Shown one piece after another: positions 1 through 7,216 of a stretch of DNA of 37,202 nt; positions within the stretch are counted from its first letter, which is position 1, and every line of letters begins with the position of its first letter. The stretch is taken from positions 1 through 37,202 of the forward strand of contig BOAV01000014.1 in the NCBI GenBank assembly GCA_026002045.1. Direction: 5' to 3'. Made by a program: the position numbers and the translations under genes. A model generated the notes under the pieces. That model was not told the origin of the DNA. It saw only the letters and a list, made by a program, of their open reading frames with translations, and made no database searches. Source of the stretch: Spirochaetia bacterium (GTDB lineage: Bacteria; Spirochaetota; Spirochaetia; Treponematales; Breznakiellaceae).

Positions 1-187
1 AACTCTATACTATATAAGGAATTACGTGTTTTTTTCATCTAACTTTTCTTTCCTTCCCCACAACTTTAATAAGTTTTAGGCTCCTGTAACGGCATACAAA
101 CCGGAACAAGAATCCATCTTCACTACTTAATATATCCCTTATCACTTTTTTTATCAAGCCATTTTATGATTTTTATGAATTTTTTTG
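1..187. other. AT-rich intergenic, no gene seen
   Basis: This AT-rich stretch at the window edge contains several T-runs and no open frame with a ribosome binding site that I can support. It may be the upstream or downstream flank of a gene outside the window. Confidence 0.5.
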
Positions 188-240
188 CTTTTTTCGATCC
201 GCCATACATCCCAGTGCCCTATATAGAGTCTGTCTATAAT
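188..240 (+). repeat. promoter-bearing intergenic repeat, copy A
   Basis: This copy shares two blocks with an inverted copy at 35442-35495. The blocks are TTTTTCGATCC and CAGTGCCCTATATAG (212-226), separated by 11-12 unrelated bases. In both copies a perfect TATAAT box follows the second block within 6-8 bases (235-240 here). The shared blocks and box placement are seen directly. That the element is a dispersed repeat carrying a promoter is inference. Confidence 0.6.
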
Positions 241-266
241 GTGGACACATTATAGACAGACTCTAT
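223..266. repeat. perfect 21-bp inverted repeat with 2-bp loop
   Basis: Bases 223-243 are the exact reverse complement of 246-266, with GA between them. The left arm overlaps the end of repeat copy A and its TATAAT box. The right arm lies inside the start of the Rpn-like frame. It could extrude as a cruciform, mark a fold-back rearrangement junction, or act as a transcript hairpin. There is no U-run after it, so a simple terminator is unlikely. Confidence 0.85.
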
Positions 267-454
267 CTCTGGAAGAAGTCCTCACGCGAACAGGCGTATT
301 ACCGAAGATGAAGGAACTGATGCAGAAAGAGGGCCGGGAAGAAGGCCGTCAAAAGCTGCGCGAATCTGCCCGGATTTTGAAAACAAATGGGGTGTCCCCG
401 GAATTAATTTCCAATGCCACCGGGTTTTCTCTTCAGGAAATCGAAGGCCTTTAG
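239..454 (+). pseudogene. C-terminal remnant of Rpn/PD-(D/E)XK transposase-like nuclease
   Basis: The frame encodes a charged Glu/Arg/Lys/Gly helix (KEGREEGRQ) followed by a segment resembling the usual tail of Rpn-family recombination-promoting nuclease or 'PD-(D/E)XK transposase' proteins (LISNATGFSLQEIEGL). Family members are roughly 250-320 residues and carry the nuclease domain at the N-terminus. Here only about 70 residues remain and that domain is absent. The 5' side begins in the palindrome at 223-266, so the gene appears to have been cut off there. Its end overlaps the convergent hypothetical gene by 4 bases. It could still yield a short peptide from the ATG at 239, but there is no Shine-Dalgarno sequence. 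The family assignment rests on tail resemblance only. Confidence 0.55.
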
Positions 455-1938
455 TCCTTCACCGACTTAAAACACTCATCAATTACCGGGTTCAAAGATT
501 CAAGCCTGAAACCCAGCGCCGTCAGTTCCGCCCGTTCTTTGCTTTCAGCCCAATTCATGTAGGGGTCCGCATAATGATCCCGCAGGAAGTTATAGACCAG
601 ATCCTCCGCTTTTTCGGGGAGATTGAAAAAGATACCCTTCCCGGCGCCCAGGACTTTACGGATCGCGGGACGGGCGTTGGTAAGGAAACGCTCCCGGTAC
701 AGGTCATAGGACCGGCCCGACAATACCCGCAGCCGGTCGGAAACGGAACCCCCGGTGGTATGATCCACCTGCTGTGCCATGGACGGACGGGCCGCAGCGG
801 GCAAGGGCCGTGGATACCGTTTCTTCGGTACCGGCGCGGGGTTCATTGCCGCAACATTCCTGCCGGGCTGCGGGAGAGGAGCTTTTATTACCGGGGCTTT
901 CTTTTGAGCCGCCTTCTTTTTTGCAGCAATGGCCTGTTTCTTCGGCCCCCGGAGGGCGGCCGCTTTTTGGGCGGCCAGTTTTCTCGCAGAAGCCTGCTCT
1001 TTAGCCTCAGCCTCCTGATCCATCAAAATTTCCCTTAGGCCGACCCATTGCTGCTGAAGGTAGCGATCCCCCAAAACAGAATAATAGTATCCCCGTGACA
1101 GGGCGGACATAACCGTACCGAGAATTTCATCGTCCCGGAATTTCGCCCGTTTGCCCTGCCGGATTAAAATATACACATCGTGGTTCTTTTTACCGTACTT
1201 TCGGGAATAGAGGAACAGGATACGCTCAAAGGCAGAATCGCCAACCAGATTCCAGTATTTAAAACAGTAAGCCAGGGTTTGGTCCTCCACACGGTTGATG
1301 GAAGGGGAAATCTCAATCCGGCTAAGGTCGGCAGGGGTAAATGTCACTGAGGAAAAAGCCCCGTGTTGGGAGTCCCCGGCGGAGTTGGAGCCCTGCACCG
1401 TTTCACGGCGCCGGAATTCATTCCCCACCGCAGACAGGGACTCGTTATGGTAAGCCTGGACCAGTTCAGCCGCCTTTTCCATGGACTTAACATGAAAATT
1501 CAGGAGTTGGGAATAACGGAAAAACCGTTTGATCCCTTCAATCGCTTCGTAACGGGTCTTTGGAAGAATTTTCAGAATATCCTCTGCGGCCTTGATTGTC
1601 GAATACACATCCTGCTCATCGTAAGCGGCTATTTTACCGTCAATATAAATGATGATCCGGCGTACCCGGTCCAGGGAACGTTCCGTCAGGGACCGGTAGG
1701 CCACGGTGATCAGCTGCCGGTAAACCGGATCGTGGCTGCGGTAGGTGCGGAAAAGGGCGAGCCGCAGGCGCTCATCGGGATAGCGGGGCTTGAGCCTGGT
1801 TTCAAATATACGCAGTGCGTTCTGCGGCTTTCCGGAACTGCGAAAATAGTAATAGCGTTCTATATCAGGATCATGATCAAGCTGAAGCATGGGATACTCC
1901 GTCTTGAGTAATTCTTTTTGAATTTCCGTAAGATCCAT
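451..1938 (-). CDS. hypothetical protein, 495 aa, with Ala/Lys/Pro-rich linker
   Basis: I do not recognise a named family. The N-terminal half (about residues 1-175) is charged and looks mainly helical. Residues about 310-395 form a basic low-complexity linker rich in Ala, Lys and Pro (AAQKAAALRGPKKQAIAAKK). A folded C-terminal segment of about 100 residues follows (GKGIFFNLPEKAEDLVYNF). There is no signal peptide or membrane segment, so it is probably cytoplasmic. The basic linker might contact nucleic acid or the cell surface, but nothing shows this. It is transcribed divergently from the prolyl isomerase gene, with 62 bases between them, and no clear ribosome binding site precedes the ATG. 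The frame is long and uninterrupted, so it is very probably a real gene. Confidence 0.75.
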   Translation of the reverse strand: MDLTEIQKELLKTEYPMLQLDHDPDIERYYYFRSSGKPQNALRIFETRLKPRYPDERLRLALFRTYRSHDPVYRQLITVAYRSLTERSLDRVRRIIIYIDGKIAAYDEQDVYSTIKAAEDILKILPKTRYEAIEGIKRFFRYSQLLNFHVKSMEKAAELVQAYHNESLSAVGNEFRRRETVQGSNSAGDSQHGAFSSVTFTPADLSRIEISPSINRVEDQTLAYCFKYWNLVGDSAFERILFLYSRKYGKKNHDVYILIRQGKRAKFRDDEILGTVMSALSRGYYYSVLGDRYLQQQWVGLREILMDQEAEAKEQASARKLAAQKAAALRGPKKQAIAAKKKAAQKKAPVIKAPLPQPGRNVAAMNPAPVPKKRYPRPLPAAARPSMAQQVDHTTGGSVSDRLRVLSGRSYDLYRERFLTNARPAIRKVLGAGKGIFFNLPEKAEDLVYNFLRDHYADPYMNWAESKERAELTALGFRLESLNPVIDECFKSVKD

Positions 1939-2000
1939 TACTATAATAATAGAATCTTACGCCCCTTTATGCAATGAATTATTTTATGTTATGATAAATC

Positions 2001-3041
2001 ATGAGTATTTTTAACCACCTTTCATTAACTGCGGGAATCGGCGGCATCCTGTTGGTCATGATGAGCGGGACCGCCTTTTCGGCCCCCGGCGACGCCGCCC
2101 TGGGGAACGGCCTTTTTGCCCGGATCGCCACCAACAAAGGCGATATCGTGGTGCGCCTTGAATACCAGAAAACCCCCCTCACGGTCTGCAACTTTGCGGC
2201 CCTTGCGGAGGGCAAGATGGATATAGCGCGGGGCAGGCCCTTCTACGACGGCATCAGTTTTCATCGGGTTATCGCAAACTTTATGATCCAGGGCGGCGAC
2301 CCATTGGGGAACGGCACCGGCGGCCCGGGCTACAAATTCCCCGATGAGATCGATTCCACCCTGAGGCACAACGGGCCGGGGGTGCTCTCCATGGCCAACG
2401 CCGGACCGGGAACCAATGGCAGCCAGTTCTTTATTACCCATGTGGCTACCCCCCATCTGGACGGTCTGCATACGGTCTTTGGCCGGGTAGTACAGGGCCA
2501 GGATGTGGTCAACGCCATCAAACAGGGCGACAGGATTGAAACCATCACCATTATCCGCAACGGTCCCGAGGCAGCGGCTTTTAAGGCGGATCAGGCCGCA
2601 TTTGATAATCTGCTGCGAAATGCCGGGGCATCGGCCGCCGCCAGGGCCAGGGCCCAACGGGATGCGGAGATCGCCCAGATCAACGCGAAATATCCCAACA
2701 CCCAGGTGACCCCTTCGGGGATCCGATACCTCATACAAAAAGAGGGAAAAGGTGAAAAGCCCGCGGCGGGAAAAACCGTCCGGGTGGCCTATAAGGGCAT
2801 GCTCCTTAACGGCACCGTCTTTGACGGCTCCGACTTCCACGGCGGCCCCATGTCATTCCAGGCCGGTGTCGGCAAAGTTATCAAGGGCTGGGACGAAACC
2901 ATCATGGACATGAAGGTGGGCGAAAAACGGCTGGCCGTCATTCCCCCGGAACTGGCCTATGGCGACCGGGCGGTGGGTAACGGACTTATCCCCGCAAACA
3001 GCTTCCTGGTGTTTGAGATGGAATTAGTCAGCGTCCGGTAA
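2001..3041 (+). CDS. dual cyclophilin-FKBP peptidyl-prolyl isomerase, exported
   Basis: This protein carries two unrelated prolyl isomerase folds in one chain. After an N-terminal signal peptide (about residues 1-28, ending TAFSA), residues 38-187 are a cyclophilin domain with FHRVIANFMIQGGDP (catalytic Arg about 89), GTNGSQFFIT and LDGLHTVFGRV. An Ala/Arg-rich helical linker follows (about 188-235). Residues 240-346 are an FKBP domain with VFDGS, VIKGWDE and IPPELAYG. It presumably assists folding of exported or periplasmic proteins. Dual immunophilins with cyclophilin before FKBP are known from a few bacteria, including spirochaetes. The 3' end overlaps the convergent apbE gene by 18 bases. 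No Shine-Dalgarno precedes the ATG; a TATGAT box lies only 5 bases upstream, so a very short leader is possible. Confidence 0.92.
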   Translation: MSIFNHLSLTAGIGGILLVMMSGTAFSAPGDAALGNGLFARIATNKGDIVVRLEYQKTPLTVCNFAALAEGKMDIARGRPFYDGISFHRVIANFMIQGGDPLGNGTGGPGYKFPDEIDSTLRHNGPGVLSMANAGPGTNGSQFFITHVATPHLDGLHTVFGRVVQGQDVVNAIKQGDRIETITIIRNGPEAAAFKADQAAFDNLLRNAGASAAARARAQRDAEIAQINAKYPNTQVTPSGIRYLIQKEGKGEKPAAGKTVRVAYKGMLLNGTVFDGSDFHGGPMSFQAGVGKVIKGWDETIMDMKVGEKRLAVIPPELAYGDRAVGNGLIPANSFLVFEMELVSVR

Positions 3042-4058
3042 TAGATAATAGTCCGTATTTGACAGGGTGAAGGCCGCTGCCACCCCGGCGGTAAGGCGGA
3101 TGCCGGAATCCTCAAAGATGAAAATAGCATCCGCGCCGGGAACCGATTCCACCAGGGCCCGGCCCTTTTCGTAACCCAGGGTAAAGGCCGAGGTGGAAAG
3201 CCCGTCGGCATCAATGGAATGGTCCGCGATAATGGCCACCGAGAGGAGGCCGCTGTTCACGGGATAGCCCTCATGGGTGGACAGAAGATGATGATAGCGG
3301 GTCCCATCATCATCTTCAAAATAGCGCTCGTAGATGCCGCTGGTAACAACGCTTTTATTTATAACCCGGATGACGCCGATATAGGCGCCGCGGGCGTCCC
3401 GCGGGTCCTGAATGCCGATGCGCCAGGGCGCGCTTCCGGCACGGGCGCCGTAGGCAAAGATATTTCCCCCCAGGTCGATAAGGGCCCGCTTTACCCTATT
3501 TTGTTCCGCAAGACGCACCGCTTCATCGGCGGCATAACCCTTGGCAATGGCCCCCAGATCCAGCGTCATACCGGGCCGCCGCAGAAAAGCGGTTCCCGCC
3601 GCCTTATCGATAATCAGGTCCCGCCAATCGATCAGGGCCAGGACCGAATCAATTTCGTCCTGAGCCGGGACACGGGCGTTGTCGGAACCAATACCCCACA
3701 GTTTTACCAGGGGCCCCACGGTGGGATCGAAAGCGCCGTCACTGATTTTGGCATAAACCAGAGCCCGCTCCAGCACGGCAATAAGTTCAGGGTCAACCGC
3801 TACCGGAGCGATCCCGGCATTCCGGTTGATCCGGTCAAGGTCCGTACCGGCCCTGTTGGCGCTCATCACATCCTCAATCTCCCGGAGCCGGGCAAAAATC
3901 GCCGCATAGCGTTTCTGCGTCCCCCCCTCGAAAAGATTCACCGAACAAATGGTCCCCAGCACAAATTCTGTCTGCGCAGGTACGGACTGAGAACAGGAGC
4001 TAAGGTTTACCAGGAAAAAAAACAAGGCAAGTGTAAAAATCTTAATAATATTTTTCAT
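3024..4058 (-). CDS. apbE: FAD:protein FMN transferase, lipoprotein
   Basis: ApbE takes FMN from FAD and links it to a Ser/Thr in an SGA(T/S)-type motif of extracytoplasmic flavoproteins. The protein begins with a lipoprotein signal ending LSSC. Family motifs follow: DGAFDPTVGPLVKLWG, LDLGAIAKGYAAD, ALIDLGGNIFAYG, and the C-terminal DADGLSTSAFTLG region. The ATG at 4058 was chosen over an upstream GTG at 4070 because AGGA lies 4 bases before it. That start shares one base with the vapC stop (TAATG), so translation may be coupled to vapC. Likely clients in this window are the lipoprotein flavoreductase at 30189-32090 and the FMN-binding protein at 28237-28998. The client pairing is inference. 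Confidence 0.93.
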   Translation of the reverse strand: MKNIIKIFTLALFFFLVNLSSCSQSVPAQTEFVLGTICSVNLFEGGTQKRYAAIFARLREIEDVMSANRAGTDLDRINRNAGIAPVAVDPELIAVLERALVYAKISDGAFDPTVGPLVKLWGIGSDNARVPAQDEIDSVLALIDWRDLIIDKAAGTAFLRRPGMTLDLGAIAKGYAADEAVRLAEQNRVKRALIDLGGNIFAYGARAGSAPWRIGIQDPRDARGAYIGVIRVINKSVVTSGIYERYFEDDDGTRYHHLLSTHEGYPVNSGLLSVAIIADHSIDADGLSTSAFTLGYEKGRALVESVPGADAIFIFEDSGIRLTAGVAAAFTLSNTDYYLLPDAD

Positions 4059-4438
4059 TATGTCCTGCACATAAGGCCTGTTTTTTTACATAACAGAATC
4101 ATGTGTCTGTTGGTAGAAAATATCCCCATGCCATTTTGTTTTGCATTTTGGGCGATTGCTATATCCAGTAAACCTAATTTATTTATTCCTGATTTAATAC
4201 ATTCATATTGAATTGCCATAATTTCATCCCAATCTATATTTAAAGGAACAACAGATATACCGGAAAAACAGGCTATAAAATCATATTCTTTATAGGCTTG
4301 AGCCGATGGAATTAATTCCGCCAAAATGATTTTATTAACAGATGCAAGATTGTTTATTAATAGGCCGGAAATTTCCTGAAAGTGTTTTTTATATTTAAAA
4401 TAGTCAATCCAGACACAGCTGTCAACGATGTAATTCAT
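4058..4438 (-). CDS. vapC: VapC-like PIN-domain ribonuclease toxin
   Basis: PIN-domain toxins cleave RNA with a cluster of acidic metal ligands. This 126-residue protein starts MNYIVDSCVWIDYF, with the first acid at D6. It has the ILAELIP segment (E41) and GLLDIAIAQNA (D92). The usual C-terminal T-(N/D)-DRHF motif reads STNRHM here, so the expected fourth acid is Asn; this may weaken or alter metal binding. It follows vapB with an ATGA overlap, the normal antitoxin-toxin order. Its stop codon overlaps the apbE start. The low GC content contrasts with the GC-rich genes on either side, consistent with acquisition. Confidence 0.82.
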   Translation of the reverse strand: MNYIVDSCVWIDYFKYKKHFQEISGLLINNLASVNKIILAELIPSAQAYKEYDFIACFSGISVVPLNIDWDEIMAIQYECIKSGINKLGLLDIAIAQNAKQNGMGIFSTNRHMILLCKKTGLMCRT

Positions 4439-4638
4439 CTCGGTTTGACTCTGTTTCTGGTAATATCCGGATCGACATCCAGTTTTACCTTTCCCGCCAA
4501 TTCAACAAGTTTCAATCTTTTTCTTGAGTCAATGATCTGTTTTAAAGCTTCATTAATGACGGCGGTTTTAGTAAGCTCACCGGTCCATTGCATGGCTTCG
4601 GTCAGCAGGGATTCATTTAAATCAAGGGTAGTTCTCAT
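4435..4638 (-). CDS. vapB: VapB-type antitoxin
   Basis: This 67-residue protein begins MRTTLDLNESLLTEAM, the ribbon-helix-helix signature of one VapB family (MRTT..D..L..EAM). The N-terminal part would bind the operator and the C-terminal tail would neutralise VapC. It overlaps vapC by 4 bases. The promoter at 4645-4673 puts the predicted transcription start on or next to the ATG, and no Shine-Dalgarno is present, so the mRNA may be leaderless. Autoregulation would be expected for the family but no operator was identified. Confidence 0.85.
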   Translation of the reverse strand: MRTTLDLNESLLTEAMQWTGELTKTAVINEALKQIIDSRKRLKLVELAGKVKLDVDPDITRNRVKPR

Positions 4639-4644
4639 GCATAT

Positions 4645-4673
4645 AATCTATTCCATTTCTTATGCACTGTCAA
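4645..4673 (-). promoter_or_regulatory. vapBC promoter, probably leaderless
   Basis: On the minus strand TTGACA (4673-4668) and TAGATT (4650-4645) are separated by 17 bases. The vapB ATG begins only 6 bases after the -10 box, about where transcription should start. Confidence 0.7.
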
Positions 4674-4690
4674 GGATTGGCCCTCAAAAT

Positions 4691-4729
4691 CCCCAAAAAA
4701 TAAAAGCCCGGCCTATTGCTAGACCGGGC
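4691..4729 (-). terminator. rho-independent terminator after hicB
   Basis: Read on the minus strand, GCCCGG and CCGGGC form a stem around a 12-base loop, followed at once by TTTTATTTTTT. It lies 75 bases beyond the hicB stop and isolates that gene from vapBC. Confidence 0.8.
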
Positions 4730-4804
4730 CGGAACCAGATACCTTTACTATTTATTAGAATCGAAGCGGAATTTACAGAATATTTGAGGAGAAGATGAGG
4801 TTAT

Positions 4805-5014
4805 TTATGCATATAGTAATTTGCCCTTTGGGATTGGAATATCCCGACCCAAAAGATGGGCTGTTTCAAGCCATTCAACGATAACCATATCGGCATTTTG
4901 TACCGCTTCACTATAGGATTGACCGTCGGCCATACATCCGGCTAGTTCCGGGACTTCCGCAATATACGCATTATCAATATCACTCCAATAAACAATGATT
5001 TCATATTTATTCAT
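4805..5014 (-). CDS. hicB: HicB-family antitoxin
   Basis: The 69-residue protein shows the small HicB fold signature: KYEIIVYWSDIDNAYIAEVPELAGCMADGQSYSEAVQNA. It corresponds to the short HicB form that lacks an extra DNA-binding domain. An SD-like GGAG lies 7 bases before the ATG. Its partner should be the HicA RNase encoded just upstream, but only the 3' part of a hicA-like frame remains there (5007-5150) and overlaps the hicB start. The antitoxin therefore appears to have outlived its toxin. A terminator follows at 4691-4729. Confidence 0.82.
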   Translation of the reverse strand: MNKYEIIVYWSDIDNAYIAEVPELAGCMADGQSYSEAVQNADMVIVEWLETAHLLGRDIPIPKGKLLYA

Positions 5015-5150
5015 TTGGCGCCTCCAGTTGATACTTTACTATGATATTTCTTACCTGCTTAATTTGGTAAGGTTTAGCTTGGGAACCTTTCGGCTGGATG
5101 TTAATAATTTCGGGAATGTCCGACCGATAAAAATAACCTGCTATACGTCC
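5007..5150 (-). pseudogene. 5'-truncated HicA-like toxin remnant
   Basis: The frame ends with GSQAKPYQIKQVRNIIVKYQ, which resembles the C-terminal end of HicA-type toxins (…AKPYQIxQVR..L.KY). The upstream half, which should hold the start, the dsRBD-like core and the catalytic Gly-Ser-His region, is missing; the frame instead runs back through the end of the fic gene in an unrelated reading frame. The remnant overlaps hicB by 8 bases, the usual hicA-hicB arrangement. Replacement by the fic segment would explain the loss. Homology is judged by eye. Confidence 0.6.
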
Positions 5151-5184
5151 TTTAGCAAGAGTCAAAACCTGGAAGGAACGCCCC

Positions 5185-6273
5185 CTAAACCCGCAGCCCA
5201 TAGGCTGTACTCCGCCCGCCCCCTTCCTCCTGAAGCAGGATACCCTTGCCGATAAGGTCCTGGATGTCCCGCAGCGCCGTGTCCGGTGAGCAGCCGGTGA
5301 GCTTTGCCCACTTGGAACTGCTAAGCTTCCCCTCAAAATGGTCCAGCAATAGGTTGATCATCTTTTGCTGGCGGGCATTGAGCAGAGTTTGGGCGTGGAC
5401 CTCCCAGAACCGGGCCCTGGATAATACGCCGGCCAGGGTAACTTCGCTGTCTTCTATGGCCCGTTCCAGGCAGACCAAAAACCATTCCAGCCATTCGGTG
5501 ATATTCCCGTCCCCGTGTTGGGTTGTTTCCAGAACCTGATAATAGCGCTTGCGCTCGGTTAAGATGCGGCTGGACATACTGTAAAACCGCCGTGAACTGC
5601 CCTCTCCCCGGGCAAGCTGCATATCCGCAAGAGCACGGGCAATACGTCCATTGCCGTCTTCAAAGGGGTGGATGGTGACAAACCAGAGGTGGGCAATGGC
5701 AGCCTTGAGGATCGGGTCGATTGGGGCAGTGCCATTAAACCAGTCCAGAAACCGGGCCATTTCGCTGTCAATGCGGGAAGCCGCCGGCCCTTCAAAGTGG
5801 ACCTTGGGCTTGCCCATTGAACCGGAGATGACTTCGATATGGCCCGTGCGGTACTTGCCGGTGGTAATTTTGTAGATGCCGTTAAATCCCGTGGGGAAAA
5901 GCCCTGCGTGCCAGCCGAAGAGCCGTTCCCGGGTAAGGGGGAGGGTGTAGTTTTGGGTTGCGTCCAGCATCATTTCTACCACGCTGTCCACATGACGGGT
6001 GGACCCGGCGGGAGCGCTTATCTCCAGTCCCAGCCGCCGGGCAATGGAGGACCGGACCTGCTCCATATTGAGGTTTTCCCCTTCAATCTCGTTGGAATGT
6101 ACCACGTCCAGGGCCAGGGTAGAAAGCAGGGCCTCATCCCCTATCTGAAACCCCAGCCCTTCCATTTTTCCCAATAAGCGGCCCTGCCGGTAACGGAGCT
6201 TGACCAGGGCTGCGGATACTTTTTCCGTATCCCACCTGAAATCGGTCCAGTTTTCGTGCTGATGAATATACAT
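5185..6273 (-). CDS. Fic-family AMP transferase with DUF4172 and winged-helix domains
   Basis: Fic proteins transfer AMP (or another nucleotide moiety) to hydroxyl side chains of target proteins. The start at 6273 (MYIHQHENWTDFRWD) matches the usual DUF4172 beginning. Residues 60-65 (SNEIEG) fit the inhibitory (S/T)xxxE(G/N) motif of N-terminally self-inhibited Fic proteins. HPFEDGNGR at 202-210 is the complete catalytic motif. Residues about 300-362 form a winged helix (KLTGCSPDTALRDIQDL). An in-protein DNA-binding domain and three operator-like sites immediately upstream suggest autoregulation. The frame beginning at 6321 would run through those sites, which argues for the later start. The gene end borders the truncated hicA. 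Confidence 0.88.
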   Translation of the reverse strand: MYIHQHENWTDFRWDTEKVSAALVKLRYRQGRLLGKMEGLGFQIGDEALLSTLALDVVHSNEIEGENLNMEQVRSSIARRLGLEISAPAGSTRHVDSVVEMMLDATQNYTLPLTRERLFGWHAGLFPTGFNGIYKITTGKYRTGHIEVISGSMGKPKVHFEGPAASRIDSEMARFLDWFNGTAPIDPILKAAIAHLWFVTIHPFEDGNGRIARALADMQLARGEGSSRRFYSMSSRILTERKRYYQVLETTQHGDGNITEWLEWFLVCLERAIEDSEVTLAGVLSRARFWEVHAQTLLNARQQKMINLLLDHFEGKLSSSKWAKLTGCSPDTALRDIQDLIGKGILLQEEGGGRSTAYGLRV

Positions 6274-6289
6274 TCTTCGGAACCCCCGC

Positions 6290-6354
6290 TTTGCGGAGAT
6301 TAGACCACCTAATCTCCGCAAAATATGCGGTAAATATACGCCCTAATCTCCGCA
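6290..6354 (-). promoter_or_regulatory. triple TAATCTCCGCA operator sites upstream of fic
   Basis: A perfect 14-bp inverted repeat (6290-6303 against 6309-6322, arm TTTGCGGAGATTAG, 5-bp spacer) is followed by a third half-site, CCTAATCTCCGCA, at 6342-6354. On the minus strand TTACAA and TATATT with a 16-base spacer overlap the third site and could be the promoter. Binding by the Fic winged helix is inference. Confidence 0.65.
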
Positions 6355-6365
6355 TTGTAAAGGGT

Positions 6366-6764
6366 TCAAACTTCGCCCAGCGAAAAATCCCCGGTAATTT
6401 TAAACCGGTTGCCGTCACGGACCACCTCAAGCTGCCGCCCCGGGAAAAACCAGGGAAGCCGTTCCCGGATCAGGAGGGCGGCTTCGGTCATAAAGGCTTC
6501 ATGCTGATTTTGGGGGACATGGTCCAGGGTGGCGACCCGCAGGGAAATAATGTAGCCCCGGCCTTTTTCGGAACCGATTCCGATGGTAAAGTCCGGGGCT
6601 ATTTCAAAAAGGCCGTCCATTTCCGGGTTGCAGGTTGCCCCCCGGTCAGGACGGTTGGGGTGAAGGGAAAAGCTCTGTCCCCAGCGGTCTTCCAGCTCAT
6701 CGTCAACCTCATGGAAAAGGGCTTCCAATGTGCGGGTAAATGCCGCCAGTTTAGGATGGTCCAA
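6366..6764 (-). CDS. hypothetical protein, 132 aa
   Basis: I do not recognise the family. It is a soluble alpha/beta-looking protein with no signal peptide or membrane segment. Visible features are an acidic N-terminal helix (TLEALFHEVDDELEDRW), a short Gly-rich segment (FTIGIGSEKGRGYIISLRV) and a conserved-looking LPWFFPGRQLEVVRDG. It lies 20 bases after the PII-like gene at the end of the RND efflux operon and runs in the same direction, so it is probably cotranscribed. Its role in efflux, if any, is unknown. Confidence 0.7.
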   Translation of the reverse strand: MDHPKLAAFTRTLEALFHEVDDELEDRWGQSFSLHPNRPDRGATCNPEMDGLFEIAPDFTIGIGSEKGRGYIISLRVATLDHVPQNQHEAFMTEAALLIRERLPWFFPGRQLEVVRDGNRFKITGDFSLGEV

Positions 6765-6784
6765 GCCTCCCCTCCTGCCCCGGA

Positions 6785-7216
6785 CTATCCATCCATCCTC
6801 TGCCCATCGTACTCCTTCACGATAGTAGGATCAGGGGTGGGCGCAGGAGGCTGGTACGCCGGACTTGCCGCCACTGTCGCCTCAGGGGCCGCAACAGCAG
6901 GAGCCGCCGCGGCAGGAACCGTCACAACCTGGGACAAATGTTCCGGCAGGCCGAAGATCTTGACCCCTTCGTCGGGGAAGTGTTCCTTTACACGGGCCAC
7001 CGCCCGCTCTATACCGCGGGCCTCATCTTCTTCGCACCAGATCACCAGAGAAAAATTTACCTCCGGCCAGATGGCGTCCCCCATACGGGGGCCGGTGGAA
7101 CCGACCCCGAACACATTGGGGTACTTGGTGTAGAACTTGCCGACCTTTTCATCGGCAAAGGCCTCCAGAATGTTTTCTTCCACCGAGTGGTTTGCAATAA
7201 TTTCGATTCTGAACAT
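6785..7216 (-). CDS. PII-like, PG0541-family transporter-associated protein
   Basis: The first 95 residues (MFRIEIIANHSVEENILEAF … YPNVFGVGSTGPRMGD … FSLVIWCEE) match the small ferredoxin-like/PII-like proteins known as PG0541 family, typically encoded next to RND pumps. A Pro/Ala-rich tail (about residues 97-130) ends in a short polar segment. The ATG shares a base with the stop of the RND pump gene (TGATG), showing translational coupling. By analogy with PII proteins it may sense a small ligand or regulate the pump, but this is inference. Confidence 0.75.
   Translation of the reverse strand: MFRIEIIANHSVEENILEAFADEKVGKFYTKYPNVFGVGSTGPRMGDAIWPEVNFSLVIWCEEDEARGIERAVARVKEHFPDEGVKIFGLPEHLSQVVTVPAAAAPAVAAPEATVAASPAYQPPAPTPDPTIVKEYDGQRMDG

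Noticed and set aside
223..266. Palindrome as a plain rho-independent terminator
   Set aside because: The arms are AT-rich, with a 2-base loop and no following U-run.
574..1038. 154-codon plus-strand frame opposite the 495-aa hypothetical gene
   Set aside because: It is a shadow of the minus-strand gene, with low-complexity composition and no SD.
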